From NCBI GenBank assembly GCA_029259745.1, contig JAJDEO010000029.1, positions 28,984 to 92,983 on the forward strand: a DNA stretch of 64,000 nucleotides, read 5' to 3'. Positions 36,059-45,219 of this stretch are shown here, one piece after another (position 1 is the first letter of the stretch; each line of letters opens with the position of its first letter). A model generated the notes under the pieces. The model worked only from the letters and a program-made list of their open reading frames with translations, ran no database searches and was not told the DNA's origin. Position numbers and translations under genes: made by a program. This DNA comes from Planctomycetota bacterium (lineage in GTDB: Bacteria; Planctomycetota; B15-G4).

Positions 36059-36360
36059 TCACACATCTCACATCGAAACGGTCGACGTCGCCGAGGGAGG
36101 TCTCGCGACGCGCGGCATGATAACCACAGCTGCCCCGCTGATCGGTGCGTGAGGCCGGGACAGGCAGAAAACGTCTCTCATCGACTCGCACCAGCGATTC
36201 GCTGGATATACTTCTCAGTCGCCCGGACACCGCCCGGACACCGCTCAGAGCGGGGGTGCTTCGGGATGTGGGCAGGTCAGGGGTAAGGATCCCTCCTTGA
36301 GGGGGTCTTTGCCGTTACAACCGAGGATTGGCGCATGGCGTTGGACAAGGGGCTCATCTC
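36059..36360. other. Intergenic region between the SGNH hydrolase and FG-GAP genes
   Basis: About 302 bases. It contains TATACT at 36207-36212 (a possible plus-strand -10 box without a good -35), a perfect tandem repeat at 36221-36242, and a G-U containing hairpin around 36285-36310. It probably holds promoters for both divergent genes and a leader of roughly 140 bases for the FG-GAP operon. Confidence 0.4.
36221..36242. repeat. Two perfect tandem copies of an 11-bp unit
   Basis: GCCCGGACACC occurs twice head to tail, starting nine bases after the TATACT box. It could be an operator or slippage product. Confidence 0.5.
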
Positions 36361-38898
36361 ATGAGGATGTCGAAGTCTTTGTTGGTGGTGGCTGCGCTCG
36401 CGTGGACCGGAACCGCCAACGCACAGAACGGTCATCTCTTCATGGCCACCGAGTACAGGGTGGGCGAGGAGTGCCACGACATCGCCAGCGGCGATCTCAA
36501 CGAGGACGGCTTCATCGACCTCGTGGCCGCCTGCCGTGGGACCGACGACGTGGCCATCCTGTTCGGTGCGGCCAACGCGATCTTTGCCGATCCTGTCTTC
36601 GTCTCGACCGGGATCTGCCCCGTGGCCCTCGTGGTTGCCGACGTCGATGGGGACATGAACCTCGACATCGTCACGGCCAACTCGGGGGACGGCTCGCTGG
36701 GTGTCCTGCTCGGCGATGGGACCGGTGCGATGACGCTGGCGCCGGCGCTCACCGTCGGTGGGACGCCATCCGCCCTCACAGCCGTCGACCTCGACTCTGA
36801 CGGCGACCAAGACCTCGTCATCGCCGACGAGGCGGGCAATCGCATCATCATCCTCGAGAACCTCGGCGCGGGCACGTTCGCCGCCGGTGTCGACCACTTG
36901 GTCGGCACCGAGCCGGTCGACATCGCCGTCGGGAACATCGATGGCAGCGGTGCCCTCGACATCGTCGCGGCCAACGTCAACGACGCGGGTGTCTCCGTGC
37001 TGCTGTCCACCGGCGTGGGTCTCGGCTATGCGGCGTCGACGATGGTCGTCGTCCCCGGCGCGGCGCCGAGTGCCGTGGCACTGGCCGACGTCAACGAAGA
37101 TGGCGACATCGATCTGCTCGCTGCCAGCACGGCCTCGTCGACGCTGGTCGTGCTGCTCGGCAACGGCGCGGGGGCGTTCAGCGGCGCCGGAACGATGGCG
37201 ATCGACGACGACCCGATGGCGGTCCTCGCGGCCGACCTCGACGGCGACTCGCACATCGACGTCGTCACACTCTCCGACGCGCTCGACACGATGTCGGTGC
37301 TGATGGGTTACGGCGACGGCACGTTCGATCCCGCCATCCAGCAGTTCGCCAAGCACCGCCCGCGCAACGCCGTGATCGGTGACTTCGACGCCGACGGCCG
37401 CCTCGACCTCGCGTTCGCGAACTACCACATCGACAGCCTGCAGGGCCCCTCGCACGTCAGCCTCGCGCTCGGTGTCGGTGACGGCACCTTCGAGGTCCCC
37501 GACCTCTACTACACAGGCAAGAACTGCCGCGTCGCCACGCCCGGCGACTTCAACCTCGACGGCGAGATGGACGTCTGCATCGGCAACGCCGTCGGGCAGT
37601 CCGTCACGCTGATGCTGTCGAACGGCGATGTGACGTTCACGGTCGAACCCGAGACGGACGTCGACGGCGCACCGAACTCGATCGACTCGGCCGACATGAA
37701 CCAGGATGGGTTCATGGACATCGCGACGGCGAACCGCAACAGCGACTCGTCGACGGTCCTGCTGGGCGACGGCAACGGCGGCTGGAAGTACCGCCAAGAT
37801 GTCTGGGTCGGGGTCAACCCGCGCGGCAGTCAGTTTTTCGACGTCGACGAGGACGGATTACTCGACCTCGTCATGGCCAACAAGAACAGCAACAACTGCA
37901 GCGTCCACCTCAACCTCGGCGACGGGACCTACGGCCCCGGCACCTTCTACCCCCAGGGAACGTGGCCGCTGCTCGGCATCATCGAGGACATCGACGGCGA
38001 CGGCCATGGCGATCTACTCGCCTGCAACTGGACGTCCGACGACCTCACCGTGCGCCTGGGCGTCGGCGACGGCACCTTCGGCGAGAAGGTCAGCTACGGC
38101 CCGGTCATCAGCCCCGCGCGCGTCTTCCTTCACGACTTCGATGATGACGGCGACAAGGACGCGGCCTTCGCGACGCTCGAAGGGTTTGCGCTCACGATCC
38201 TGCCGTCGAATGGCGACGGGACATTCGAGAACTCGCCTCTGACCTGGGACGTCGGCGGTGAGTCGCGCTACCTCGCGATCGCCGATTTCGACGATGACGG
38301 CATCGACGACATCATCTATCCCAACGAGGGCTTCACGAAGGGCGGGCCCTCGCGGCTGACCCTCTTCAAGGGCCTCGGCAACCTCGACTTCGAGGAGGTC
38401 GCCCACTTCGCGACGGACAGCAAGCCGTACGACATCGTGCTGCACGACTTCGACCACGACGGCGATCTCGATGCCGTCGTTCCGAACTACATCGGCTCAC
38501 GTGTCACGGCCCATCGCAACATCCTCGGCCCGTGGAAAGACCTCCAGCGCGGCATGCAGGGCTCGAGCGGCGAGCCGTTCCTGGTGGGCGTCGGCACGAT
38601 GGAAGCCGGCGACCTCACGGGCTACCGCCTGGCGCATGCGCTTCCCAGCGCAGCGACGAGCCTGATCGTCGGCTTCACCGAGCTCGGCGCGTCTTTCAAG
38701 GGAGGTACGCTCGTTCCGAGCGTCGACGTGCTGCTCAGCGGCTTCGTCACCGACGGCGATGGTGTGCTGTCACTGCTCTCACCGTGGCCGAGCGGCGTCC
38801 TCCCCGACGTCGAACTCTTCGCACAGTTCTGGACCGTCGATCCGGCGGGACCGAAGAACCTCGTCGCAAGCAATGCCGTTCTGGGAGTGACGCCGTGA
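36361..38898 (+). CDS. Secreted FG-GAP/VCBS protein with 14 calcium-loop repeats and shared C-terminal module
   Basis: An 845-aa exported protein. The signal peptide ends near TANAQ. Fourteen repeats of about 50 residues each carry a Ca-binding DxDxDGxxD-type loop, from DLNEDGFIDL to DFDHDGDLDA, with segments such as LLGDGTGAMT between them. Fourteen is twice seven, so two seven-bladed propellers are likely. The last 110 or so residues hold SFKGGTLVPS, FAQFWTVDPAG and ASNAVLG, the module shared with three other secreted proteins here. Role is probably cell-surface or extracellular binding. It overlaps the next gene as GTGA. The start is ATG 36361; 36367 is possible. Confidence 0.88.
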   Translation: MRMSKSLLVVAALAWTGTANAQNGHLFMATEYRVGEECHDIASGDLNEDGFIDLVAACRGTDDVAILFGAANAIFADPVFVSTGICPVALVVADVDGDMNLDIVTANSGDGSLGVLLGDGTGAMTLAPALTVGGTPSALTAVDLDSDGDQDLVIADEAGNRIIILENLGAGTFAAGVDHLVGTEPVDIAVGNIDGSGALDIVAANVNDAGVSVLLSTGVGLGYAASTMVVVPGAAPSAVALADVNEDGDIDLLAASTASSTLVVLLGNGAGAFSGAGTMAIDDDPMAVLAADLDGDSHIDVVTLSDALDTMSVLMGYGDGTFDPAIQQFAKHRPRNAVIGDFDADGRLDLAFANYHIDSLQGPSHVSLALGVGDGTFEVPDLYYTGKNCRVATPGDFNLDGEMDVCIGNAVGQSVTLMLSNGDVTFTVEPETDVDGAPNSIDSADMNQDGFMDIATANRNSDSSTVLLGDGNGGWKYRQDVWVGVNPRGSQFFDVDEDGLLDLVMANKNSNNCSVHLNLGDGTYGPGTFYPQGTWPLLGIIEDIDGDGHGDLLACNWTSDDLTVRLGVGDGTFGEKVSYGPVISPARVFLHDFDDDGDKDAAFATLEGFALTILPSNGDGTFENSPLTWDVGGESRYLAIADFDDDGIDDIIYPNEGFTKGGPSRLTLFKGLGNLDFEEVAHFATDSKPYDIVLHDFDHDGDLDAVVPNYIGSRVTAHRNILGPWKDLQRGMQGSSGEPFLVGVGTMEAGDLTGYRLAHALPSAATSLIVGFTELGASFKGGTLVPSVDVLLSGFVTDGDGVLSLLSPWPSGVLPDVELFAQFWTVDPAGPKNLVASNAVLGVTP

Positions 38899-40211
38899 TC
38901 ACGCTCCGCAATCTTGTCGAGGCCGCGAGCGCCGTCGCGATCCTCAGCCTCGCCGCGCCGCTCCAGGCTGCCGACACGTTGCACCTGTCGCTCGTCTCGT
39001 CGTCCATCGACAACGAGTACGGGTACTCCGTCGATTCGATCGGCGACGTCAACGGCGACGGGTTCGACGACGTGCTCGTCGGCATCCCGCGCGACGCCGA
39101 GCAGGGCTCCGAGCGAGGTGCCGTGCTGCTCATCTCGGGCGCCGATGGATCGACCCTGCGACGCGTGGAGGGCAACCAAGACGACGAGCGCTTCGGCCAT
39201 TCGGTGGCGTCGATCGCCGACATCTCCGGTGACGGCATCGAGGACTTCGTCGTCGGTGCGCCGATGCGCGACTTCCACGGCACCGATGCCGGCGTCGCGC
39301 GCGTCTACTCGGGCGCCGATGCCACGCAGCTCTTCCTGTTGTTCGAACTCGCGGGCGACGAGCAGCGTTTCGGCTGGGCGGTCGAGGATGCCGGCGACGT
39401 CGACAACGACGGAACCACGGACATCATCATCGGTGCGCCGTACACGGATCAGCCGAAGACCCTGCGCGCCGGCGCCGCCTACGTCTTCTCGGGTGCCACG
39501 GGCTTGCGTATCTCCGCGTTTGCCGGCAACCAGGCGTTCGCGTTCCTCGGTCACGACGTCGTCGGCCTCGGCGATGTCAACGGCGACAGTAAGAGCGACC
39601 TGCTCGTCGGCCTGCCTGGGCTCGACAACCTCGGCGTCGCGACGAACTCAGGGCGCGTCTTCGTCTACGACGGTGACACCGGAATCAGCCTCTACGGAAT
39701 CTCCGGTAACTCGGGCGACGAGTTCGGCCGCTCGCTCGACGTCGTCGGCGACCTCAACAGCGACGGCGTCAACGACTACGCCGTCGCCGCGTGGGGACGT
39801 GACGGCGCAAGCCTCGAACTCGGTGCCGTCACGATCTACAACGGGGCAACAGGCGCAGCGCTCGGCCCGCCCATCCTCGGCCAACAGCGCGCCGAACTCT
39901 CGGGCACGTCCGTGGCCGGTGTCGGCGATGTCAACGGAGACAGCGTCCCCGACATCGCGGTGGGCTCCTTCGCCTACGACGCGTTCGGCATTCGGACGAG
40001 CTCGGGCATCGTGCGCGTCTACTCGGGCACCGACTCGTCCGTCATCTTCGAGGTGGCCGGCGACACGAAGAACCACCGCCTCGGCTGGGCAACGGCAGGC
40101 GGCGGCGACTTCAACAACGACGGACGCATGGACGTGATCATGGGGGCGCCGCAGCGTCCCTTCGAGCCCACCGACAACGCGCGCGTGCTGCTCTATCTCG
40201 ACCTTCCGTAG
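38895..40211 (+). CDS. Secreted integrin-alpha-like FG-GAP seven-repeat protein
   Basis: A 438-aa exported protein starting at GTG 38895 with a signal peptide ending near LQAAD. Seven repeats of 50-60 residues follow, each with a Ca loop (DVNGDGFDD, DISGDGIED, DVDNDGTTD, DVNGDSKSD, DLNSDGVND, DVNGDSVPD, DFNNDGRMD) and a following G-x-A-Y/V strand such as GAAYVFSGATG. This is the closest match in the window to the integrin-alpha beta-propeller layout. It lacks the C-terminal module of its neighbours. Translational coupling to the 14-repeat protein suggests the two act together, perhaps as a surface complex. Confidence 0.87.
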   Translation: MITLRNLVEAASAVAILSLAAPLQAADTLHLSLVSSSIDNEYGYSVDSIGDVNGDGFDDVLVGIPRDAEQGSERGAVLLISGADGSTLRRVEGNQDDERFGHSVASIADISGDGIEDFVVGAPMRDFHGTDAGVARVYSGADATQLFLLFELAGDEQRFGWAVEDAGDVDNDGTTDIIIGAPYTDQPKTLRAGAAYVFSGATGLRISAFAGNQAFAFLGHDVVGLGDVNGDSKSDLLVGLPGLDNLGVATNSGRVFVYDGDTGISLYGISGNSGDEFGRSLDVVGDLNSDGVNDYAVAAWGRDGASLELGAVTIYNGATGAALGPPILGQQRAELSGTSVAGVGDVNGDSVPDIAVGSFAYDAFGIRTSSGIVRVYSGTDSSVIFEVAGDTKNHRLGWATAGGGDFNNDGRMDVIMGAPQRPFEPTDNARVLLYLDLP

Positions 40212-40465
40212 CGGTCGCCTCGACGCACCGCGTCGTCAACGCGAGCCTCGGTGGATCGACACGATGCGCCGGGGCTCGCTTGCATCGACGCGGTTGGGCG
40301 AGCAGCCCAGCGCGGGCGGTCGTCACCTGGGACGTGACATGGCCTTCGATGGCCGCGCGCATGACAGCCGTCCGCAACAGAGGTGCGCCGTTTGACCTGA
40401 CGGCGCGGGGCCGGGAGAAAAGAGCCTCCGAGATCCTGCTGCCACGAGCACCTCTCAGTGCCGCG

Positions 40466-41107
40466 CTACGCCTCGGCTGCCGGCGGAAGCTGGCGCTTCA
40501 CTTCCTTGGCGAGCTTGACGAGTGCCGAGCCGTGACGCATGCGCGCGGCATCCGCGCTCGGGCTCTCGATCTCCTCGGAGATCTCGTCCCATGACATGCC
40601 CATGTAGTCGCGCAGCAGAATCAGCTCGCGGTAGTTCTCTGGAAGTGACGCGAGTGCATCGACGAGCACGGCGCGCTCCTCGGCCTTCGAGATCAGGTCC
40701 GGCGGGATGAGACCGGACGCGACGGGGTCGATGCCGACGTGCCCGCTGTCGGTGGGGCGTTCGAGCGCGACCTCGCGGTCGACGTTGCGCTTCTGCGCTG
40801 TGACGCGGTCGACGGCGTCCCCGATCTGGTGCTCGGCGATCGTGCAGAGCCAGTTCAGGAAGCGTGCCTCGGTGCGCACTTCATAGCGATCGAACGACTT
40901 CATCGCGGAGAGGAAGGTCTCCTGCATGATGTCGCCGCTGTCCATCTTGGAGCGCAGTCGGCGACCCAGACGGATCCGCACGATCTGCTGCACGCGCGGG
41001 TAGTAGCGCTGGAACAAGGCGTTGAGAGCGTCGGAGTTGCCGGCTTGCGCGCGCCGGACGAGTTCGATCGTCTGCGTGACGTCTTGAGCTTCCACAGTGC
41101 ACCTCAT
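40466..41107 (-). CDS. ECF-type RNA polymerase sigma factor (planctomycete subfamily)
   Basis: A 213-aa sigma-70 factor lacking regions 1 and 3. Region 2 includes LFQRYYPRVQQIVRIRLGRR and SGDIMQETFLSAMKSF. Region 4 includes LPENYRELILLRDYMGMSWD and a helix-turn-helix end. The pattern fits the planctomycete-type ECF group. Its ATG overlaps the stop of the upstream Ser/Thr kinase gene, so kinase and sigma are co-translated. No anti-sigma factor is adjacent; control by the kinase, directly or through transcription, is the simplest inference. The start could alternatively be a GTG at 41095. Confidence 0.9.
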   Translation of the reverse strand: MRCTVEAQDVTQTIELVRRAQAGNSDALNALFQRYYPRVQQIVRIRLGRRLRSKMDSGDIMQETFLSAMKSFDRYEVRTEARFLNWLCTIAEHQIGDAVDRVTAQKRNVDREVALERPTDSGHVGIDPVASGLIPPDLISKAEERAVLVDALASLPENYRELILLRDYMGMSWDEISEEIESPSADAARMRHGSALVKLAKEVKRQLPPAAEA

Positions 41108-43161
41108 CGGGATGGAGTCACGTCGAAGACTGTGACAAAGACATCCATCCCAGAGAAGGCCGTGGCCCCGGAGAGGTGCAATTCGAGGCGCTCTCTCTCG
41201 GCCTCGGCGATGAGCTGTTCGATGGACTCGCGCTCGCTGCCGCTCAGAGCGCGGCGACGCCCGCCGCGCGCTGTGCCGAGCAGCTCGGGCTCCAGCTCCT
41301 TGGCCAGAACGATGTTCCGGTCGCGGACGACCCGCCCGATCGACTCCTCGCTGAGAAGGGCAAACGCATCGTCCAGCTTCACGACGTCGTCCCGATCGGG
41401 CGAATATGCCCGGCTCAGGCGGTCAACGCGCTGGAGCCAATCCTCGAGCCGATCGCGTTCCTCGGGATCGACGGTCGCGAACATGTACAAGCCCTCGCTG
41501 GTCTCGTTGGCCGCATCGACCACGATGGAGCAGTAGACCTGGGAGACCTCGCCACCGGGCACGGTCAGTCCCCACGGACCACCCTCGTCGCGCGTCGGCT
41601 TGCCGATGAACTCGACCGGCACAACCATGGCGAACGCCTCGCCATCGCGCCGGAAGACCGACAGAGCGTGTATCGTCGTCTCTTCAGCCGCGGCGATCTC
41701 GGCGCCGAGCGCATCGCCGAAAGCAAGTGTCTTGATGTCCGTGTCGCGTGCGACCGCGCCGCGGTTCTGCTCCAACGCAACGGTGAGAGCACCCAGCTGC
41801 ACATCGAGAGGCTTGCCCGAGAGGGCGTCACGCACTTCAGGCGCAGGCTCGAAGCGCAGCGCCTGGAACTCGACGCCGCTCGACGGGACGCTCAAGGCGG
41901 CCACGGGCACGAAGGCCTCGGGTGCCGAATAGGCGATCCAGCCCATGATCGACGCGAGCGCCACGGCTGCGGCCGAGACGAGCACGCCCGGGCGACGGGC
42001 GACGCGCCGCGCACTCCACAGCGTACGCGAGGCCACACCACCCTTGGCGGCCCGCGGACGTTCGTCACGCATGTAGCGCTCGAGGTCTTCGCGGAACTCA
42101 GTCATCGAGGCGTAGCGACGATCGGGATCGCGTTCGAGCGCGCAGAGGCAGATCGCCTCGAGTTCGAAGGGGACGCGTGAGTCGACGGCGCGCGGCGGGC
42201 GCAGGTCGCCGCGCCGAATGCGTTCGAGGATCGAAGAGATGTTCGACCCCGGGAAGGCGCGCTCGAGCGTCAGGAGCTCGTACATCACGGCGCCGAGCTG
42301 ATAGACGTCGGCGCGGACGTCGAAGCCGACCGACTCGCGTTCGACCTGCTCGGGCGCGAGGTAGGCCGCACTGCCGAAGAGTCCGCGCGTGACTTCACCG
42401 GCTTCGCCGCCGGCGCTGGCGAGCCCGAAGTCGAGCAAGATCGGCGAGCCACCGCCGCGCAGCATGATGTTCTGCGGCTTGATGTCCCGGTGCACGAGGC
42501 CATGGGCGTGGGCTGCCTCGAGCGCGCGCGCGACCTGCGTGACGATGCGCGTCGTGCTGCGCCACCACGACGCGCCGACGAGATTCTCCTCGCCGAGGTG
42601 TGTCGTGCGTCCGATGGCGTCTTCGAGCACAGCGCCGGTCCGCGGCTCGCTCCTGCGGGCGCGCGCGGCCTCGACGACCTCGGAGATCGGGATGCCGTCG
42701 ACGAGGTCCATGACGATGAAGTCGACGTCGCCGTCCTGGTCGCGCTCGTGAATCGTGACGACGTTGTCGTGCCGAAAGCTCGCCTGGAGCTTGGCTTCCT
42801 TGCGGAACTGCTCCTTGGGGTCGAGCCGCTGGGCACCAAACGACGCCAGCACCTTCAGCGCCACGTCGCGTTCGAGTTCTTCGTCGCGTGCCGCGAAGAC
42901 CTTGCCCATGCCGCCCGAGCCCAGCTCCTGGCCGACCCGGTAGCGCCCGGCGAGGAGCATGCCGCCACGCACCTGAGCCGGCAGCAGACCGACGAGCCGA
43001 CGAGTGTCATCGACGAGTTCACGGAGCGCGGCGCGCGCTTCCTCGGAGGGCAGTCCCGAGGCCATGGCGTCAAGGTCGGCGAGTTCGCCGCCATTGAGGC
43101 GCGCAACGTACTCACCAGCCAGGTCGTCGACGCGGCGTTCGAGTTCTTCAGACAGAGCCAT
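41104..43161 (-). CDS. Transmembrane Ser/Thr protein kinase coupled to an ECF sigma factor
   Basis: A 685-aa membrane kinase. Residues 1-70 are a helical acidic N-terminal region. The kinase domain runs from about 74 to 355: Gly loop GSGGMGKV at 81-88, Lys103 in ALKVLA, HRDIKPQN, LDFGLAS and YLAPEQ, so it is Hanks-type and looks active. A single membrane helix (VLVSAAAVALASIMGWIAY) follows, then about 260 extracytoplasmic residues without a recognised domain, likely a sensor. The start at ATG 43161 is preferred to GTG 43182. The sigma gene starts inside its stop. Kinase-sigma coupling makes this a candidate signal pathway from envelope to transcription. Confidence 0.92.
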   Translation of the reverse strand: MALSEELERRVDDLAGEYVARLNGGELADLDAMASGLPSEEARAALRELVDDTRRLVGLLPAQVRGGMLLAGRYRVGQELGSGGMGKVFAARDEELERDVALKVLASFGAQRLDPKEQFRKEAKLQASFRHDNVVTIHERDQDGDVDFIVMDLVDGIPISEVVEAARARRSEPRTGAVLEDAIGRTTHLGEENLVGASWWRSTTRIVTQVARALEAAHAHGLVHRDIKPQNIMLRGGGSPILLDFGLASAGGEAGEVTRGLFGSAAYLAPEQVERESVGFDVRADVYQLGAVMYELLTLERAFPGSNISSILERIRRGDLRPPRAVDSRVPFELEAICLCALERDPDRRYASMTEFREDLERYMRDERPRAAKGGVASRTLWSARRVARRPGVLVSAAAVALASIMGWIAYSAPEAFVPVAALSVPSSGVEFQALRFEPAPEVRDALSGKPLDVQLGALTVALEQNRGAVARDTDIKTLAFGDALGAEIAAAEETTIHALSVFRRDGEAFAMVVPVEFIGKPTRDEGGPWGLTVPGGEVSQVYCSIVVDAANETSEGLYMFATVDPEERDRLEDWLQRVDRLSRAYSPDRDDVVKLDDAFALLSEESIGRVVRDRNIVLAKELEPELLGTARGGRRRALSGSERESIEQLIAEAERERLELHLSGATAFSGMDVFVTVFDVTPSR

Positions 43162-43504
43162 GAGCCAATCCCACGGGGTCACCTACGCAGTGATAAGGGG
43201 ACCCGCTCGCGGATCCGAAGTCACCACACAACCCGACTGACGGATCGTATAGAGACGGCGACACACACGCTGCTGCCCGAGCGAACCGGCCGTGCCGTGA
43301 TCAGGCGACGGCCGCGAGCATGCCTGGCAACATCAAGACCGAACGGTCGACAAAGAGTGCAGGCGATACGACGTCCTGCGGACGTTGGGGCGGCCTCGCG
43401 GGCCGCGCGCCAGTGCGCCCGGAGGGCGAAGCCTGACCAGGCCAATCCACCTCACGGGTGGCGGCCCCGGCAAGGGCGGCCCCAACGGTGGCGGGCGGGT
43501 GAGA
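43162..43504. other. Intergenic region between the kinase gene and the tRNA gene
   Basis: About 340 bases with no supported gene. TATACG on the minus strand at 43246-43251 could be a -10 box for the kinase gene, but no -35 is clear. Short frames that overlap the tRNA encode typical tRNA-derived spurious peptides. Confidence 0.4.
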
Positions 43505-43581
43505 TGGTGGGCGCAGTAGGGCTCGAACCTACGACCCCCAGCTTGTCGAGCTGGTGCTCTAGCCAACTGAGCTATGCGCCC
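43505..43581 (-). tRNA. tRNA-Val, anticodon GAC
   Basis: A complete 77-nt cloverleaf on the minus strand with encoded CCA. Acceptor stem GGGCGCA pairs with TGCGCCC, the D stem is GCTC/GAGC, the anticodon stem CCAGC/GCTGG, the variable loop GGGTC, and the T arm GTAGG TTCGAGC CCTAC. The anticodon loop reads TCGACAA, giving GAC at positions 34-36 (valine). Position 33 is C instead of the nearly universal U, which is unusual. The 5' end is at 43581 and the A of CCA at 43505. Confidence 0.9.
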
Positions 43582-43627
43582 CCGTTTGGGGAGAGCGAGT
43601 TGTAGGGATTTGTCCCGACGGGATCAA

Positions 43628-43650
43628 CGAGAGATCCCGGACGTCTCTCG
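43628..43650. repeat. Inverted repeat, 7-bp stem
   Basis: CGAGAGA and TCTCTCG flank a 9-base spacer. It lies just upstream of the tRNA gene on the minus strand. No T-run follows. Confidence 0.4.
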
Positions 43651-43654
43651 AGGA

Positions 43655-43676
43655 TCCGCCCGGATGCCCGGGCGGA
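43655..43676. repeat. Inverted repeat, 8-bp GC-rich stem
   Basis: TCCGCCCG and CGGGCGGA flank a 6-base loop. It sits four bases from the previous stem-loop. It is stable, but without a T-run on either side, so not a standard terminator. Confidence 0.4.
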
Positions 43677-44050
43677 GAACTCGACCCACGCTTGACGCGA
43701 GGCCCGCCGAGCCACAGATTCGCCTGGCCGCTCCGGATCCAGTGGTGCGGTGCCTATCCTGCCACGGAGGCAATGAGACGCGGTCAGCAGATCGTTGTGA
43801 GCAATCCGGGTGGGCCGCGCGCTGCTCGCGCGCGAAGTCCAAGCCCGGCGCCCGGTGGTGCGGACGCGACGCATCGCGGACCCACCGCGTCGCTGTAGAT
43901 CGCCGCGAGAGCTCCGGGTTAGACTGCGCGGTCGGCCGGCAGACCGCACAGCGTAGGCGCCACTGAGGCACCTCGTCGGAGCGGAGCGACATCGCGTCGC
44001 GCGCTGCTCGAGGCCCCGTTCACCGAAAAAGCCCCGCCCGAGAACCTCTG

Positions 44051-45166
44051 ATGAAGATTGGCGTCCCGACCGAGATCAAGCCCAGTGAGAACCGGGTCGG
44101 CATGGTGCCGGCCGGCGCCGACGTGCTCGTCAAGGACGGCCACGAGGTCTACATCCAGTCCGGTGCGGGCATCGGCTCGAACATCACGGACGCCGAGTAC
44201 GAAGCCGTCGGCGCGAAGATCCTTCCCGATGCCGACGCGACCTACGGCGAGGTCGACATGATCGTGAAGGTCAAGGAGCCGATCGCCGAGGAATACGGCC
44301 GGATCAAGAAGGACCAGATCCTCTTCACGTACTTCCACTTCGCAGCCAGCGAGCCGCTCACCGCCGCGATGCTGAAGTCGGGTGCCGCCTGCGTCGCCTA
44401 CGAGACCGTCGAAGAGAACGGCACGCTGCCGCTGCTCACGCCGATGTCCGAGGTGGCCGGTCGCATGGCCGTGCAGGAAGGCGCCAAGTACCTCGAGAAG
44501 CCCATGGGTGGGCGCGGCGTGCTGCTCGGGGGTGTCCCCGGTGTGCCGCCCGGACGCGTGCTCATCATCGGCGGCGGCGTCGTCGGGATCAACGCCGCGA
44601 AGATGGCCGCGGGCCTCGGTGCGCACGTCACGATGCTCGACCTCGACATGGAACGTCTGCGCTACCTCGACGACGTCATGCCCGCGAATGTCACGACGCG
44701 TCACTCGAGCCGTCTTGCCATTCAGGAAGAACTCGCGAGTGCTGACCTCGTGGTCGGTGCCGTGCTCGTTGCGGGCGCCAAGGCGCCGAACCTCGTAAGC
44801 CGCGCCGACCTGTCCCTGATGCCCACGGGCGCGGTCATCGTCGACGTGGCCGTGGACCAGGGCGGATGCGTCGAGACGATCCATCCCACGACGCACCTCG
44901 AGCCGACCTACGAGGTCGACGGGATCGTGCACTACGCCGTGGCGAACATGCCCGGTGCGGTGCCGCGCACGTCGACGTTCGCGCTGACGAACGTGACCGT
45001 GCCGTACGCGCGCGTGCTTGCGGGCAAGGGTCTGCGTCGCGCGCTGCAGGAGACGCCGAGCCTGGCGCCGGGTGCCAACGTCGTGGCGGGTCAGATCACG
45101 CACCAAGGCGTGGCCGATGCCTTCCCGTCGATGCCGGCAGCGTCGCTGGACGCCGTCCTGGCGTAG
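44051..45166 (+). CDS. ald: Alanine dehydrogenase
   Basis: A 371-aa NAD-dependent enzyme that interconverts alanine with pyruvate and ammonia. It has MKIGVPTEIKPSENRVGMVP at the N-terminus, catalytic Lys and His regions MIVKVKEPIAEEYG and FTYFHFAAS, and the Rossmann motif LIIGGGVVGINAAKMAAGLG. VANMPGAVPRTSTFALTN and LTPMSEVAGRMAVQ are also family segments. Length is normal. It may feed carbon and nitrogen metabolism and supply alanine for peptidoglycan. The following nuclease-UppP gene begins about 50 bases downstream. The start ATG at 44051 matches the family N-terminus exactly, although the ribosome binding site is weak. Confidence 0.97.
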   Translation: MKIGVPTEIKPSENRVGMVPAGADVLVKDGHEVYIQSGAGIGSNITDAEYEAVGAKILPDADATYGEVDMIVKVKEPIAEEYGRIKKDQILFTYFHFAASEPLTAAMLKSGAACVAYETVEENGTLPLLTPMSEVAGRMAVQEGAKYLEKPMGGRGVLLGGVPGVPPGRVLIIGGGVVGINAAKMAAGLGAHVTMLDLDMERLRYLDDVMPANVTTRHSSRLAIQEELASADLVVGAVLVAGAKAPNLVSRADLSLMPTGAVIVDVAVDQGGCVETIHPTTHLEPTYEVDGIVHYAVANMPGAVPRTSTFALTNVTVPYARVLAGKGLRRALQETPSLAPGANVVAGQITHQGVADAFPSMPAASLDAVLA

Positions 45167-45219
45167 TTGTTCGCCGAGCCGCGCGCGCGTCAACGCGCAC
45201 GGCGACGAGGCACGAACAC

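Larger units (their letters stand above)
43582..44050. other. Intergenic region between the tRNA and alanine dehydrogenase genes
   Basis: About 470 bases, the longest gap in the window, with no convincing gene on either strand. It holds two stem-loops near 43628-43676 and otherwise GC-rich sequence of coding-like composition but frames without homology. Promoters for the divergent tRNA and ald genes should be here; none is clear. Confidence 0.4.

Noticed and set aside
40212..40465. Possible extra gene between the FG-GAP and sigma genes
   Set aside because: About 250 bases with only short frames lacking a ribosome binding site or protein-like composition. It is a convergent spacer.
43333..43566. 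A minus-strand frame with GGRRFEPYCAHH
   Set aside because: It also overlaps the tRNA and is the typical tRNA-derived false peptide.
42490..43605. A plus-strand frame ending in a peptide with GAVGLEPTTPSL
   Set aside because: This peptide is a translation across the tRNA gene, a well-known spurious annotation. The rest is antisense to the kinase.
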